Below are positions 1 through 10,324 of a stretch of 64,000 bases of DNA, piece by piece. The stretch spans positions 45,616 through 109,615 of the forward strand of contig CATKHK010000121.1 in assembly GCA_949751835.1 (NCBI GenBank), in the 5' to 3' direction. Every line of letters starts with the position of its first letter. Positions within the stretch are counted from its first letter, which is position 1. The notes under the pieces were generated by a model. It worked only from the letters and a program-made list of their open reading frames with translations. It ran no database searches and had not been told where the DNA came from. Source of the stretch: Blepharisma japonicum. Taxonomy: Eukaryota > Ciliophora > Heterotrichea > Heterotrichida > Blepharismidae. The translations under genes and the position numbers were made by a program.

Positions 1-177
1 TCACCAAAAGGAGCCGATATAAATATTCTTTTTAAATTTGCATTAACAAAACAAATTATGATTGAAGATATACATAAACAAGCGAAAGCATATGAGATTA
101 ATGATTCAGCTCTAAAAAGTGATAATGAAGTAGATTCAAAATTTGGCTTAATAGATAGCAATTCTTTATTTACTTAA
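1..177 (+). CDS. 3' end of an unknown gene (partial)
   Basis: An open frame runs from the window edge to a TAA at 175-177 and gives the last 58 residues of a protein. It begins SPKGADINILFKFALTKQ. The GADIN string resembles the turn of an ankyrin repeat, but one partial repeat is not enough for a call. The 5' part lies outside the window. A diverged, stop-containing copy of the same tail is found near 3515-3690, upstream of the second copy of the coiled-coil gene, so this tail was included in the local duplication. Confidence that it is coding is moderate; the function is unknown. Confidence 0.5.
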   Translation, partial: SPKGADINILFKFALTKQIMIEDIHKQAKAYEINDSALKSDNEVDSKFGLIDSNSLFT

Positions 178-690
178 AATAAATTTAAGAGATTAAACCA
201 ATTAAAATTTTCGTGAGAAAATTAAATTAATTTATATATTGCAAATGACTTATTTTAAATAAGGGATGGGGCATGGAATTAATATATGAAATGGAATATA
301 AATCAAGCAAATGAACCTAAATAAAGATGAGCAAATTTTTTTGGATTTTGTCATTTTTAACTCTACTTATTTATTTGCCGTTTTCTATAATGTGGAGACC
401 TATTTGACAAAATATTAATTCAAATACAAATATTTTTTAAGTCCACAGCTCTTAGTATCGAAAAGTATTTTTCAAATAATTTCAGTCGCTTTAAATAAAA
501 CTCTAAAGCATTATGACCAACCTTTAGAGGGATTTGTTTATTTGGTTGTTACATTGATTTTTATTACTTATACGCTGTATCACAATTATAATTACCATAG
601 ATGCAACCTATTGACGACAATTTCTTTACTTTGTTTAGTATGAAGCTTAATGCTATATCATAAAAATAAATAGTTTTAAACGATGATTTA
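178..690. other. Intergenic stretch with a possible decayed membrane ORF
   Basis: AT-rich. On the + strand an ATG at 327 opens a hydrophobic frame (starting MSKFFWILSFLTLL) that closes at a TAA near 440. A second hydrophobic frame is open from about 430 to a TAG at 671-673 but lies in a different frame. No 15- or 16-nt intron joins the two. It may be a frameshifted remnant of a small membrane protein; nothing else is recognised. Confidence 0.3.
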
Positions 691-1275
691 TTAAATTTCT
701 TTTTCTTCAGCTTTATGTATCAAAAACCAGCTTAAAATAGAAATAAGGCTAATAAATCCCATTAATACATAAACCCACATAAAATTAGATTCTCTAGCTA
801 AAATAACTTCTAAATATTCAGTCTGTTCTTTTACCTTCAGAATTGAATTTTTCACTTGATTATCCTGTGTTGCAAGCCCATTCAGCCCAATTTCAATTTT
901 TTCAATAATTTTCTGAAAATCCAGTGTTTTAATCCTGTTGTCAACTTTTTCAATTCTTTCTTCAAGTTTTCCTAAAGAAAGCATAATTTCATTCGCATAA
1001 GTTTTATTAAACTCTTTATGTCCTTTTGTCATTTCTTCTGTGGTTTTTTCTAATACACTTAAGGACTGGTCTGTTCTTAGCATGTCATCTTTAAGCTTGT
1101 TTACTTGTATATTAAGTGATTTTAGATAAGTTTCTGATGTAAGCTCATTGACTTTGTGGAGAATGTCCTCGATTTCATGGAGTTTCTTTTCAAGCTCAGT
1201 GTGTTGAGAAATTAATGAGGTGATTTCTTGACTGAGGCAGAGTGTCGTGAGAGCTAATAAAAGAAGCTTGATCAT
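691..1275 (-). CDS. Secreted/anchored coiled-coil protein with C-terminal TM, copy 1
   Basis: Protein of 194 aa. Residues 1-15 form a hydrophobic signal peptide (MIKLLLLALTTLCLS). Residues 20-155 are charged heptad-like helix, so a long coiled coil. Residues 166-186 form one transmembrane segment, followed by a short charged tail ending EEKEI. This is the layout of a type I membrane protein with a lumenal or extracellular coiled coil. No family is recognised. It lies between a plus-strand gene end and membrane-protein gene copy A. A second copy at 3730-4313 is broken, so this is the intact member. Confidence 0.7.
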   Translation of the reverse strand: MIKLLLLALTTLCLSQEITSLISQHTELEKKLHEIEDILHKVNELTSETYLKSLNIQVNKLKDDMLRTDQSLSVLEKTTEEMTKGHKEFNKTYANEIMLSLGKLEERIEKVDNRIKTLDFQKIIEKIEIGLNGLATQDNQVKNSILKVKEQTEYLEVILARESNFMWVYVLMGFISLISILSWFLIHKAEEKEI

Positions 1276-1490
1276 ATTTATAAAATGGAATTATTTATCA
1301 AATAATTTAATTTACTCTATATTTAAATAATTATTATGAGTTTGATGAATCAGTTTAATTATATTCATTAATTCTTTAAAATGAATCAGCACATTCAGCT
1401 AGTTTATCATGCAATTAATAATATTGGAATACAAAAATATCAATTTTTATAGAGATCAAGGCTTTATATATATTAATTTAAATTAGACTA

Positions 1491-2429
1491 TTATCTCATT
1501 ATCCAGCAAATTAATAATGAAATATCATAAATCATATCAAACATAAAAAACATAGCAAAAATATTTAGGGCAGCATAATCAATATATCTGCTATGCGAAA
1601 ATCCAAATCTTATCAGCAATAAGTAGCCAAGCGGAAAGGAAAGCATATTCAAGCCCATTCGTACAAGATATGGAGAATTCTTCAAAAGTGATTTGTCATA
1701 AAATACTGTAAAAGCTCAATTATATCTTGTATAAAATAGAAATGTTTTGCCTCATAATTTTGCAAGGCTTGTTATATCAGAGACCAGCCAGTCATCAAGA
1801 AAATTTTTGGAAAATTTTATAAAATCATGGGCACTCGAAACTTGAGCCAAAAATATTTTTGCAATTAGAGCACCAATGCCACCAGCGCCTGTAATAATCA
1901 CGCTTCAAATTACCAATAAAAATATAACTGAAATAACAGCATGGAGAATTCAGTCTCCATAGGAATAAACCTCTGCTATAATGAGTATCAGAATAAGCAT
2001 AACATAAAGATAAAAGGAGTATTTTTCAGTCTCCAAAATTACTTTTAGAAAGTAACAAACTATTGAAATGCAAAAGATTATGTAAGCTCAAAGTAGTAAA
2101 TATAAAGGTAAAAGTGTGCTGTAAATAAAGATTTCTTTAATCAGAATTTGATAAAAAATAACCCAAATCAGAATGTATATGCTTAAAAAGAGTGGTCATT
2201 TTTGAGTTATATTGAACTTCACAACTTTGTGACTGAATCTATCAAAAATATTGAGAAATTCAGCTGCATATAATAAAGATCGAAAATAAAGTTGAAACTC
2301 TATGGAAATTTGTTGCTCTCTTTGTGAAGAAAAGAAGTAAAAAAGCGTAGGTTCTAATAGAATTCTTAAGATCATAAGTATAGGAGTGACAATCATTTTC
2401 GAATCTTCACTGATTTTAAGTCTGTTCAT
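1491..2429 (-). CDS. Unknown multi-pass membrane protein, array copy A
   Basis: Reading TGA as Trp gives one frame of 312 aa from ATG 2429 to TAA 1491-1493; with the standard code it is split into several pieces. It begins MNRLKISEDSKMIV and contains about seven to eight hydrophobic segments. Conserved blocks shared by all copies are the N-terminal RLKISE..K motif, FLETEKYSFYLY-like mid-region residues, HDFIKFSKNFLDDWL, and a C-terminal LLIRFGFSHSRY block. At least five in-frame TGA codons fall at positions that are TGG or TGA in the paralogues. Function is unknown; its nearest relatives are copies B, D and E. Confidence 0.75.
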
Positions 2430-3514
2430 TTACAATTTTTATTAAGAATTAATTAATTGCTTATAAAATCTTAATAATTTGCTTCAAGCTATTTTTTGGT
2501 ATTCAATTTCCTAAAAACATTTAAACTCAAATATATCAGCACACATTTTTAAGTGAAATTATTAGTATTAACATTTATAATAAAGATTGAATTCATAAGA
2601 TCTTTGTGGGATGACTCTATAATCACTGGAAAAAGAAAGCATAATCATCCAATGCATCCATATCTGTTACCCTGAAATGACTCATATATGTCGGCTACAT
2701 TTTCCGCATGGACCAAAGGACTCTATAAGATTTTTCGTAAATCTTCTAATATCCGAAGTTACGATTGTGGAACACAACGCTATACCTATTAAGGCACAAA
2801 ACTTGAAATCTTTATAGAAATAAAGTGAATAACATATTTAAATACAGTAGCGCTATCTATATGTACATTAAAATATTTATTTACCGTCAAGCTATTAAAT
2901 TTTATAAACTGAAATATCATCTATTATTGTATTTAAGAATTATAAAAAGTTATCATAGTAAATATCTTAATTATATTTGATTATTGCAAGAAGCAAGATA
3001 TTTAATATAATGATGGAGATTTTAGAAATATCATATTTTTTCTGTTATATGATATATATCGATTTATTCCATCTTTGATATTGATAGTGGTTGCTCTCAA
3101 TTATAGGTGTCCAAACTTTTTCAATAATGTAAAAAGATGAAAATAAGATATTATAATAAAACAGATTCTCTTGAATAAGAAAGAATGTTCCTTTTTTCAT
3201 AATTTTATATCATGAGTAATATAAATTTTTTGGTTTTATTTGACTGAAATTTTATCAGTTGTTTACATATATTAGTATAAAACCGTTTCGCTTAATAATA
3301 ATTAATCAGATTTTTTTCTTATAGAGTTAACCAGTCTTTATTTTATTTACTTCCTAGTGCTCTTAAAATTTATTGAGCAGATTAGATTAGAGGATAATTA
3401 TAGCAGGTCTCAAAGGGATTATTTAAGCCCTCTCCGCCCGACCGACAGCTCCAGGCTTGATAATGGCCCTAGTTAGTCAATGTCACGCTCTTTTCATGTT
3501 GATGCTACCAATTT
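2430..3514. other. Intergenic spacer between duplicated units
   Basis: No convincing gene. The first ~100 bp are shared with the region upstream of copy B (5465-5568); after that similarity stops, marking a duplication breakpoint near 2530. On the minus strand about 2690-2825 is open and encodes a hydrophobic stretch followed by a Cys-containing tail (CGKCSRH), which could be the decayed end of a channel-like gene. Around 3421-3490 there is a short GC-richer patch that stands out from its AT-rich surroundings but matches nothing I recognise. Confidence 0.35.
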
Positions 3515-3690
3515 CTTAATATTAACACCCTTTTTAAATTTGCATTAACGAAGCAAGTAATGCTAGAATAAGTCATAAAAAAGCAATCACATGCTTATGA
3601 AATATATGATGGGAGTATTGAAAGTCATATAAATTCAAAAAATATATTATTGAGTAATAATATAAGCAATTCAATAATTTATTTAATCAT
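3515..3690 (+). pseudogene. Degenerate copy of the gene tail at 1-177
   Basis: The string tttaaatttgcattaac and its flanks repeat the sequence at 31-47 and remain alignable for about 150 bp, but stops and indels interrupt the frame. It sits in the same position relative to the downstream coiled-coil copy as the intact tail at the window edge. It is therefore the left end of the second duplicated unit, carrying a broken 3' gene fragment. Confidence 0.55.
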
Positions 3691-3729
3691 TCTTATCATA
3701 AAAAATAAATAGTTTTAAACGATGATTTG

Positions 3730-4313
3730 TTAAATTTCTTTTTCTTCAGCTTTATGTATCAAAAACTAGCTTAAAATAGAAATAAGGCTAATAAATCCTA
3801 TTAATACATAAACCCACATAAAATTAGATTCTCTGGCTAAAATAACTTCTAAATATTCAGTCTGTTCTTTTACCTTCAGAATTAAATTTTTCACTTGATT
3901 ATCCTGCGTTGCAAGCCCATTCAGCCCAATTTCAATTTTTTCAATAATTTTCTGAAAATCCAGTGTTTTAATCCTATTGTCAACTTTTTCAATTCTTTCT
4001 TCAAATTTTCCTAAAGAAAGCATAGATTCATTCGCATAAGTTTTATTAAACTCTTTATGTCCTTTTGTCATTTCTTCTGTGGTTTTTTCTAATACACTTA
4101 AGGATTGGTCTGTTCTTAGCATGTCATCTTTAAGCTTGTTTACTTGTATATTAAGTGATTTTAGATAAGTTCCGATGTAAGTTCATTGACTTTGTGGAGA
4201 ATGTCCTCGATTTCATGGAGTTTCTTTTCAAGCTCAGTGTGTTGAGAAATTAATGAGGTGATTTCTTGACTGAGGCAGAGTGTCGCGAGAGCTAATAAAA
4301 GAAGCCTGATCAT
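3730..4313 (-). pseudogene. Coiled-coil/TM protein, copy 2 (broken)
   Basis: Nearly identical to the gene at 691-1275 over its full length, including signal peptide, coiled coil and TM region. Two lesions are visible. A one-base deletion near 4170 (ttccg where copy 1 has tttctg) shifts the frame within the N-terminal third. A Trp codon in the TM segment has become TAG (3766-3768), removing the last 11 residues (FLIHKAEEKEI). TAG is a real stop in this genome. The rest of the sequence is still highly similar, so inactivation is recent, or the one-base deletion is an assembly error. Confidence 0.75.
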
Positions 4314-4537
4314 ATTTATAAAATGGAATTATTTATCAAATAATTTAATTTACTCTATATTTAAAAAATTATTATGAATTTGATGTATCAGTTTAATTAT
4401 ATTCATTAATTCTTTAGAATGAATCAACGCATTCAGCTAGTTTATCATAATTAATAATATTGGAATACAAAAATATCAATTTTTTATAGAGATCAAGGCT
4501 TTATATATTAATTTTAGTTAGACTATTATCTCATTAT

Positions 4538-5464
4538 CTAGCAAATTAATAATGAAATATGATAAATCATCTCAAACATAAACATCATAGCAAAAAAATT
4601 AAGGCCAGCATAATTAGTATATTTGCTATGCGAAAATCCAAATCTTATCAGCAATAAGTAGCCAAGCGGAATGGAAATCATAATCAAGCCACATTCTACA
4701 AGATATGGAGCTTTCTTCAAAAATGATATGTCATAAATCACTATAAACACTCAATTAAATCTTGCAAAAAACATAAATATTTTGCCATATAATTCTGCAA
4801 GACCTTTCATATCAGATAATAACCAGTCATCAAGAAAATTTTTGGAAAATTTTATAAAATCATGGACACTCGAAATTTGAGCCAAAAATATTTTTGCAAT
4901 TAGAGCACCAATGCCACTAGCACCTGTAATAATCACGCTTCAAATTCCATGTAAAGATATAATTGAAATAGCAGCATCTAAAATTCAGCCTCCAAGGGAA
5001 TAAACCTCTGTTATAATGAGCATCAGAATAAGTATTGTATAAAAATAAAAGGAATATTTTTCAGTCTCGAAAACTACTTTTAGAAAGTAACAAACTATTG
5101 AAAGATAAAAGATTATGTAAGCTCAAAGTAGTAAATATAAAGGTAAAAGTGCACTGTAAATAAAGATATCTTTAATCAAAATTTGATAAAAAATAACCCA
5201 AATAAGAATGTATATGCTTAGAAAGAGTGGTCATTTTTGAGTTATATTGAACTTCACAACTTTGTGACTGAATCTATCATAAATATTGAGAAATTCAGCC
5301 GCATATAATAAAGATCGAAAACAAAGTTGAAACTCTATGGAAATTTGTTGCTCTCTTTGTGAAGAAAATAAGTAAAAAAGCGTAGGCTCTAATAGAATTC
5401 TTAAGATCGTAAGTATAGGAGTTACAATCATTTGCGAACCTTCACTGATTTTAAGTCTGTTCAT
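4538..5464 (-). CDS. Unknown multi-pass membrane protein, array copy B
   Basis: Protein of 308 aa with TGA as Trp, beginning MNRLKISEGSQMIV. It is the closest relative of copy A, including flanking DNA, and arises from the same duplication that made the broken coiled-coil copy. It ends four residues earlier than copy A because a TGG near the C-terminus became TAG. Membrane segments and conserved blocks match copy A. No frameshift is visible, so it may be functional although its partner coiled-coil gene in the same unit is broken. Confidence 0.75.
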
Positions 5465-5575
5465 TTACAATCTTTATTAAGAATTAATTACTTGCTTATA
5501 AAATCTTAATAATTTGCTTCAAGCTATTTTTTGGTATTCAATTTCCTAAAAACATTTAAATTAAATATATAAAAT

Positions 5576-6260
5576 CATGATTACTTGAAAATTGTGCGAA
5601 AAATATTTTTAAAAATTAGGCACCGATGCTTGTAGCACCTGTAATAATCGTAGCTGATATTCCAAGTCAAAATAAAGCAAAAACACAAATTTAGGAATCC
5701 ATCAAGAATATAGGGAAACTTCTTCCAAAATGAGCAAAAATGCAATTAAAGCATAAAGATAAAATGAAAACTTTTCTGTTTCAAAGAGTTCTTTTAAAAA
5801 GAATCCTACTAATAAAAGTAAAAAAATTATATATACCCAAAACTGCATATATAAAGGTGAAGTGGTACCGAGCGCCAAAACATTTTCAATCAGATTTGAG
5901 CTCAAGCCAGGATGTATATGCATAGAAGGTATGAAAGTTTTTCAGATATTTTGAAGATTACAAATTTGTGATTAAATGATTGAGAAATTCAGTTGCATAT
6001 AATAAAGATTGGAAAAAAATTTGAAACTCTATTGAAATCTTTGCTGTCTCCGCAAAGGAAATATATAGCATAGCGTAGGTTCTTAATATAAGTCCTAAGA
6101 TTGAGAGTATGGGATTAATAACCATTTGTGAATGCTCACTGACTCTGAGTCTGTTCAGTCTGTTCTTATCAAATAGTTTATTAAGAATTATGGCATATGA
6201 GTAATTCCAATTTGAAGTTTTCACTAATTTTAAATCTGTCATTTCAATTTTATTAATCAC
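5576..6260 (-). pseudogene. Membrane-protein array copy C (degenerate)
   Basis: The 5' part (5958-6260) keeps the NRLRVSEHSQM start block and the first hydrophobic segments. A deletion of about 10 bp relative to copy A, just after the LLYATEFLN block, then shifts the frame to a stop. A mid-portion is readable again in another frame (5702-5923, containing FLKELFETEKFSFYLYAL). The 3' part stops abruptly at about 5576, at the junction with the duplicated unit, so the C-terminal third is missing. It is most like copy D in the mid-region. Not expected to make a functional protein. Confidence 0.75.
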
Positions 6261-7012
6261 TTTTCTATGAACAAACGAGAATTTTTACTAAAAAATATCA
6301 TAATATGATAAACCAAAAATGTTTTCGGATTAGCAAAATTCTAATTAGCAAATTTTTGAATGAAAACTCAGATTTAATTTATAATTTTATGTTTAGAGCT
6401 AAAACAATATAAAAATAATCAGAATTTAAATATAAAATTATTAATTAAAAATTATTTATATAAGAAAATATTTCGTTCTCTTATTAAAGGCAAATTTTAC
6501 CAAAAGTAAAAACTTTAGATAGTTTTGCTCACTATTGAAAGCATTAATTTAGATTTATTAATAATTTCTACTTATAGAATAAAATCTCAAAAGATGGCTG
6601 AGTCTATGGTAATTGTCAAATTATTCTATTTTTAAAGTAATGATAATTTAAGAAACTGATAATTTTTTAATTATTATTATTAAAGCTAATAATAGGTTTT
6701 TCCCTTATTAGCAATTCATTTAATTTATTTTATCTCTTTATATTTTTAATTAATTATTTTATGATTGTCTTCACCGATTGATTTTTGCATATACATGAAA
6801 ATCGATGCACAAATTTTTTTCTATTAGAATGGCTATATTAAATTTAGAAAGCCTATATTAAACTAAGAAATGCATATGAGGCTCCAAAGAAAATCAGCAA
6901 TAATCGACTAGAGAGCCACCAAGATATTCGATGCAAATAGCAGTAATTAAATAAACTAAGCAAAGGAAAAATCGTATTTTATAATTTTAATTTAGTCAAA
7001 TTATTAATTTTA
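6261..7012. other. AT-rich intergenic stretch
   Basis: About 750 bp, very AT-rich, with no open frame of note, no tRNA-like B box and no repeat that I can match elsewhere in the window. Confidence 0.5.
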
Positions 7013-7951
7013 TTACCCTAAAAATAATGATAAGCAATGATAAATCATCTCTGACATAAATACCATTGCAAAGGCATTTAGTGCAAGGTATAAATCATAT
7101 CTACTATGTGAAAATCCATCTCTTATTAGCAGTAGAAAGGCAAGTGGAACAGCAAATATATCTAAATATAATTCTATAAGTAAAGGACTTTTAAGAAAAA
7201 TTGCTATCTCAAAATTTCCCATGAATAGCCAATTAGTTTTTGCAAGCGTTTTAAATACCTCATTCAATAATTTTGCAAGACCTTTTGTGTCAGATGCCAG
7301 CCAGTCATCAATAAATTTTTTTGAAGCATTTATAAAATCATGAGTACTTGAAAATTGTGCAAAAAATATTTTTGCAAATTGAGCTGCGACATAAATAGCA
7401 CTTGCAATAATTGCACTCCATATACCAAGTCAAAATAAAAAATAAATAATAAAGTAAACTACTCACCATGAATATATAGAAACTTCTTTTATAATGAGCA
7501 TAAATACAAATAATGCATAAAGATAAAGTGAAAATTTTTCTGTCTCAAAGAGTTCTTTTAAAAAGCAGCCTAATAATGAAAGTAAAAAGATTGCATATGC
7601 CCAAGCCAATATATATAAAGGCCAAATGGCACTGAACTCCAAAATGTTTTTAATCAGAATCTGATAAAAAATAGCTCAAACCAGGATGTAGATACTTAAA
7701 AAGTATGTAAATTTTTTAGTTATGTTGAAATTCACAAATTTGTGGCTGTAAATATCAAAGAGGTTGAGAAATTCAGTTGCATGCAATAATGATTGGAAAC
7801 AAATTTGAAACTCTATTGGAAATTGTTGCTGCCTTTTAAAAGAAAATAGATAAAATAGTCCAGGCTCTAATATAATTCTCAGGACTATCAGTATGGGAGT
7901 AATAAGAACTTTCGAGCGTTCACTGATCCTAAATCTTCTCAGTCTATACAT
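7013..7951 (-). CDS. Unknown multi-pass membrane protein, array copy D
   Basis: Protein of 312 aa with TGA as Trp, beginning MYRLRRFRISERSKVLI. It is the most diverged intact member: the core blocks (ETEKFSLYLY, STHDFINASKKFIDDWL, LLIRDGFSHSRYDLY) are kept but flanks differ from A and B. Both TGG and TGA are used for Trp, including adjacent TGG-TGA codons. I checked the frame from 7678 down to about 7320 codon by codon and found no TAA or TAG. Seven to eight hydrophobic helices; function unknown. Confidence 0.75.
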
Positions 7952-8075
7952 TTATAATTTTTATTAACATATTTTAATGAATTTTAAATTATTGAAACCC
8001 AAAACTATAAGCTTTTCAAAGATATCAAGTATTTATTTATATTTATTTTATGCAATTAAACTATTAATTTTATCA

Positions 8076-9002
8076 TTATGAAATTAATATTAAAACATAA
8101 TATATCATCTCAGACATAAAAAACATAGCAAAAATATTTAAGCACACATAATCATCATATCTACTATGAGAAAATCCATGTCTTATCAGCAATAAGTGGC
8201 CAAGTGGAAAAGAAAGCATATTTAAGCAAAGTTCTACAAAGGATGGAGCATTCTTCAAAATTGATTTGTCATAAATTCCTGTAAACACTCAATTAAATTT
8301 TGTAATCAGTAAAAATGTGTGGCCTAATAATTTTGTAAGGCCTTTTATATCAAAGACCAGCAAGTCATCAAGAAATTTTTTCGAAAATTTTATAAAATCA
8401 TGGACACTCGAAACTTGAGCCAAAAATAGTTTGACAATTTGAGCGCCAATTCCAGCAGCTCCTGCAATTAATACACTTCAAAGTCCATTTGTAAATATAA
8501 GTGCGATAAAAATATGAAAAATTCATCCTCCAAAGGAATAAACCTCTGTCATAATGAATATCAGTATAAGTATAGCATAAAGATAAAAGGAATATTTTTC
8601 GGTCTCAGAAACTACTTTTAGAAAGCAGCTTATTATTGAAAGATAAAAGATTATGTAAACTCAAAGTAGTAAATATAAAGGTAAAAGTGTGCTATAAACA
8701 AAGATCTCTTTAATCAGGATTTGATAAAAAATAACCCAAATAAGAATGTATATGCCTAGAAAGAGTGGGCATTTTTGAGTTATATTGAACTTCACAACTT
8801 TTTGACTGAATCTATCAAAAATATTGAGAAATTCAGCTCCATATAATAAAGACCGGAAACTAAATTGAAACTCAATAGGAATCCCTTGCTGTCCTTGAAA
8901 AGAAAATAAGTAAGAGAGTGTAGGTTCTAATAGAATTCTTAAGATCATAAGTATAGGAGTGACAATCATTTTCGAATCTTCACTGATTTTAAGTCTGTTC
9001 AT
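8076..9002 (-). CDS. Unknown multi-pass membrane protein, array copy E
   Basis: Protein of 308 aa with TGA as Trp, beginning MNRLKISEDSKMIV exactly as copy A. Start chosen at ATG 9002 because this is where paralogues A and B start; the frame stays open further upstream but that extension is not shared. It carries the same conserved blocks (SVHDFIKFSKKFLDDLL, LLIRHGFSHSRY). It lies at the right end of the array, separated from copy D by 124 bp. Confidence 0.75.
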
Positions 9003-9425
9003 TACAAATTTATTAAAACTTAATCCAAAAAAGATATAAAATATCATGCACATATAAAGTTAAAAATTCACAAAATAGCAATTTTTTTGCCTCATGGACT
9101 ATTCATGAATTAGACAATTTGACGTATTAAGATGATAATTTTCTGCAAATATTAAAAACTCTATTAATATATAATTGGCTAAAAATAGACATGCTTTAAT
9201 TAATCTATTTTAATTTTGTAGTAGCTCATATCAAAATGCAGCATTAATAAGCGAGCAAGCTTATTAAATTTTATTTTTTAAATACAAAACGAATTTTCAC
9301 TCTAAAAATTATAGATCCCAGAGGTATTAACGATAATATGCTAGAGGGTACAGCTTAGTAAATTATTTATCTTATAACCCTGAAAATTTATAATAGCAAT
9401 AACATACCAACTTGAAAATAATAAA
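9003..9425. other. Intergenic region between the array and the next gene
   Basis: About 420 bp of AT-rich DNA between the divergent copy E and the plus-strand gene at 9426; it presumably holds both promoters. No specific motif recognised. Confidence 0.4.
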
Positions 9426-9899
9426 ATGTTTACCAAGAGCTTGCGATCAATAGCTCGTGCTCCATTCTTAAGACTAAAAGTCCACGAAAAGCCAGAACTC
9501 CAAACTGACTTTGTTAGGTCCCCATTCGGCATTCCTCCAGTTGAAGTCATCTCAATGGAAAAGAAAATCGACCACGGTTTTGATTATGCCTCCGAATCCT
9601 ACGATTATGAAGATCACGGTATGACTGTTTTGCATCAGAGACCATCACACTACAGATACTTTTGGATTTTCGCAGGATTTTGGGTTTCCAGCGCCTTTCT
9701 CTACTTCATTTGGCTTGAAGTTCCATACACTGGGACTTTCTTCGGGCATTATAACTTGGATATTGAAATGAACGCAATTAAGTATTTAAACAACAATGAA
9801 CTTCATCATGACTGGGAAGGACTCAAAAAGAAGTACCTTGAACTAGAGGCTGCAGCCGAAGAAGGTGGGGAGGACGAAGAAATTACCCCAGAAGAATAG
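9426..9899 (+). CDS. Probable mitochondrial inner-membrane protein, unknown family
   Basis: Protein of 157 aa. The N-terminus MFTKSLRSIARAPFLRLKVH is basic, lacks acidic residues and looks like a mitochondrial presequence. Residues about 78-98 (YFWIFAGFWVSSAFLYFIWL) form one TM helix, followed by a soluble acidic tail ending in EEGGEDEEITPEE. All Trp codons are TGG and codon use looks like the better-expressed genes here. The size, single TM and acidic tail suit an accessory subunit of a respiratory complex or ATP synthase, but that is inference; I recognise no specific family. Confidence 0.65.
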   Translation: MFTKSLRSIARAPFLRLKVHEKPELQTDFVRSPFGIPPVEVISMEKKIDHGFDYASESYDYEDHGMTVLHQRPSHYRYFWIFAGFWVSSAFLYFIWLEVPYTGTFFGHYNLDIEMNAIKYLNNNELHHDWEGLKKKYLELEAAAEEGGEDEEITPEE

Positions 9900-10324
9900 A
9901 TGAATTGAGCATAAAGCTAAATAAGCTATTACTCAACATTAGAAATAATAATTAATCTTAGGTAAAAAGATTTGCTTAGGACAGAAAAAGTCCTATTGAA
10001 GAAACAGTCTTAGAGTTTAGATATAATGCTCCATTTTTTGATTTCGCTGCTCAAAACAAATGATAATAGATATGCAATTTGTTTAGAGACTACAATCAGG
10101 TTGCATATTTTGTTTAATTGATTTAAGCTAAGGTCTTCACATTTTCTACTAAAATATTAATTTAAACTAACCTATATCGACATTTGAAATATTTTCTAAT
10201 TTTCTATCATGCTATTCATTAATCCTATTGACTCTTTTTCCTTTAATTTCGATATGATGCAATAGGAAATTTTTATATGATTCATTATTTTATTGTTTTT
10301 ATTTTAATTATTTCGTAATATTAA
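9900..10324. other. Intergenic spacer
   Basis: About 425 bp between two convergent genes; AT-rich; no ORF, RNA gene or repeat recognised. Confidence 0.4.

Noticed and set aside
327-673. A two-exon membrane gene
   Set aside because: The two hydrophobic frames would need removal of about 17 nt; the 15-nt candidate beginning gtcc follows an in-frame TAA. Treated as a possible remnant only.
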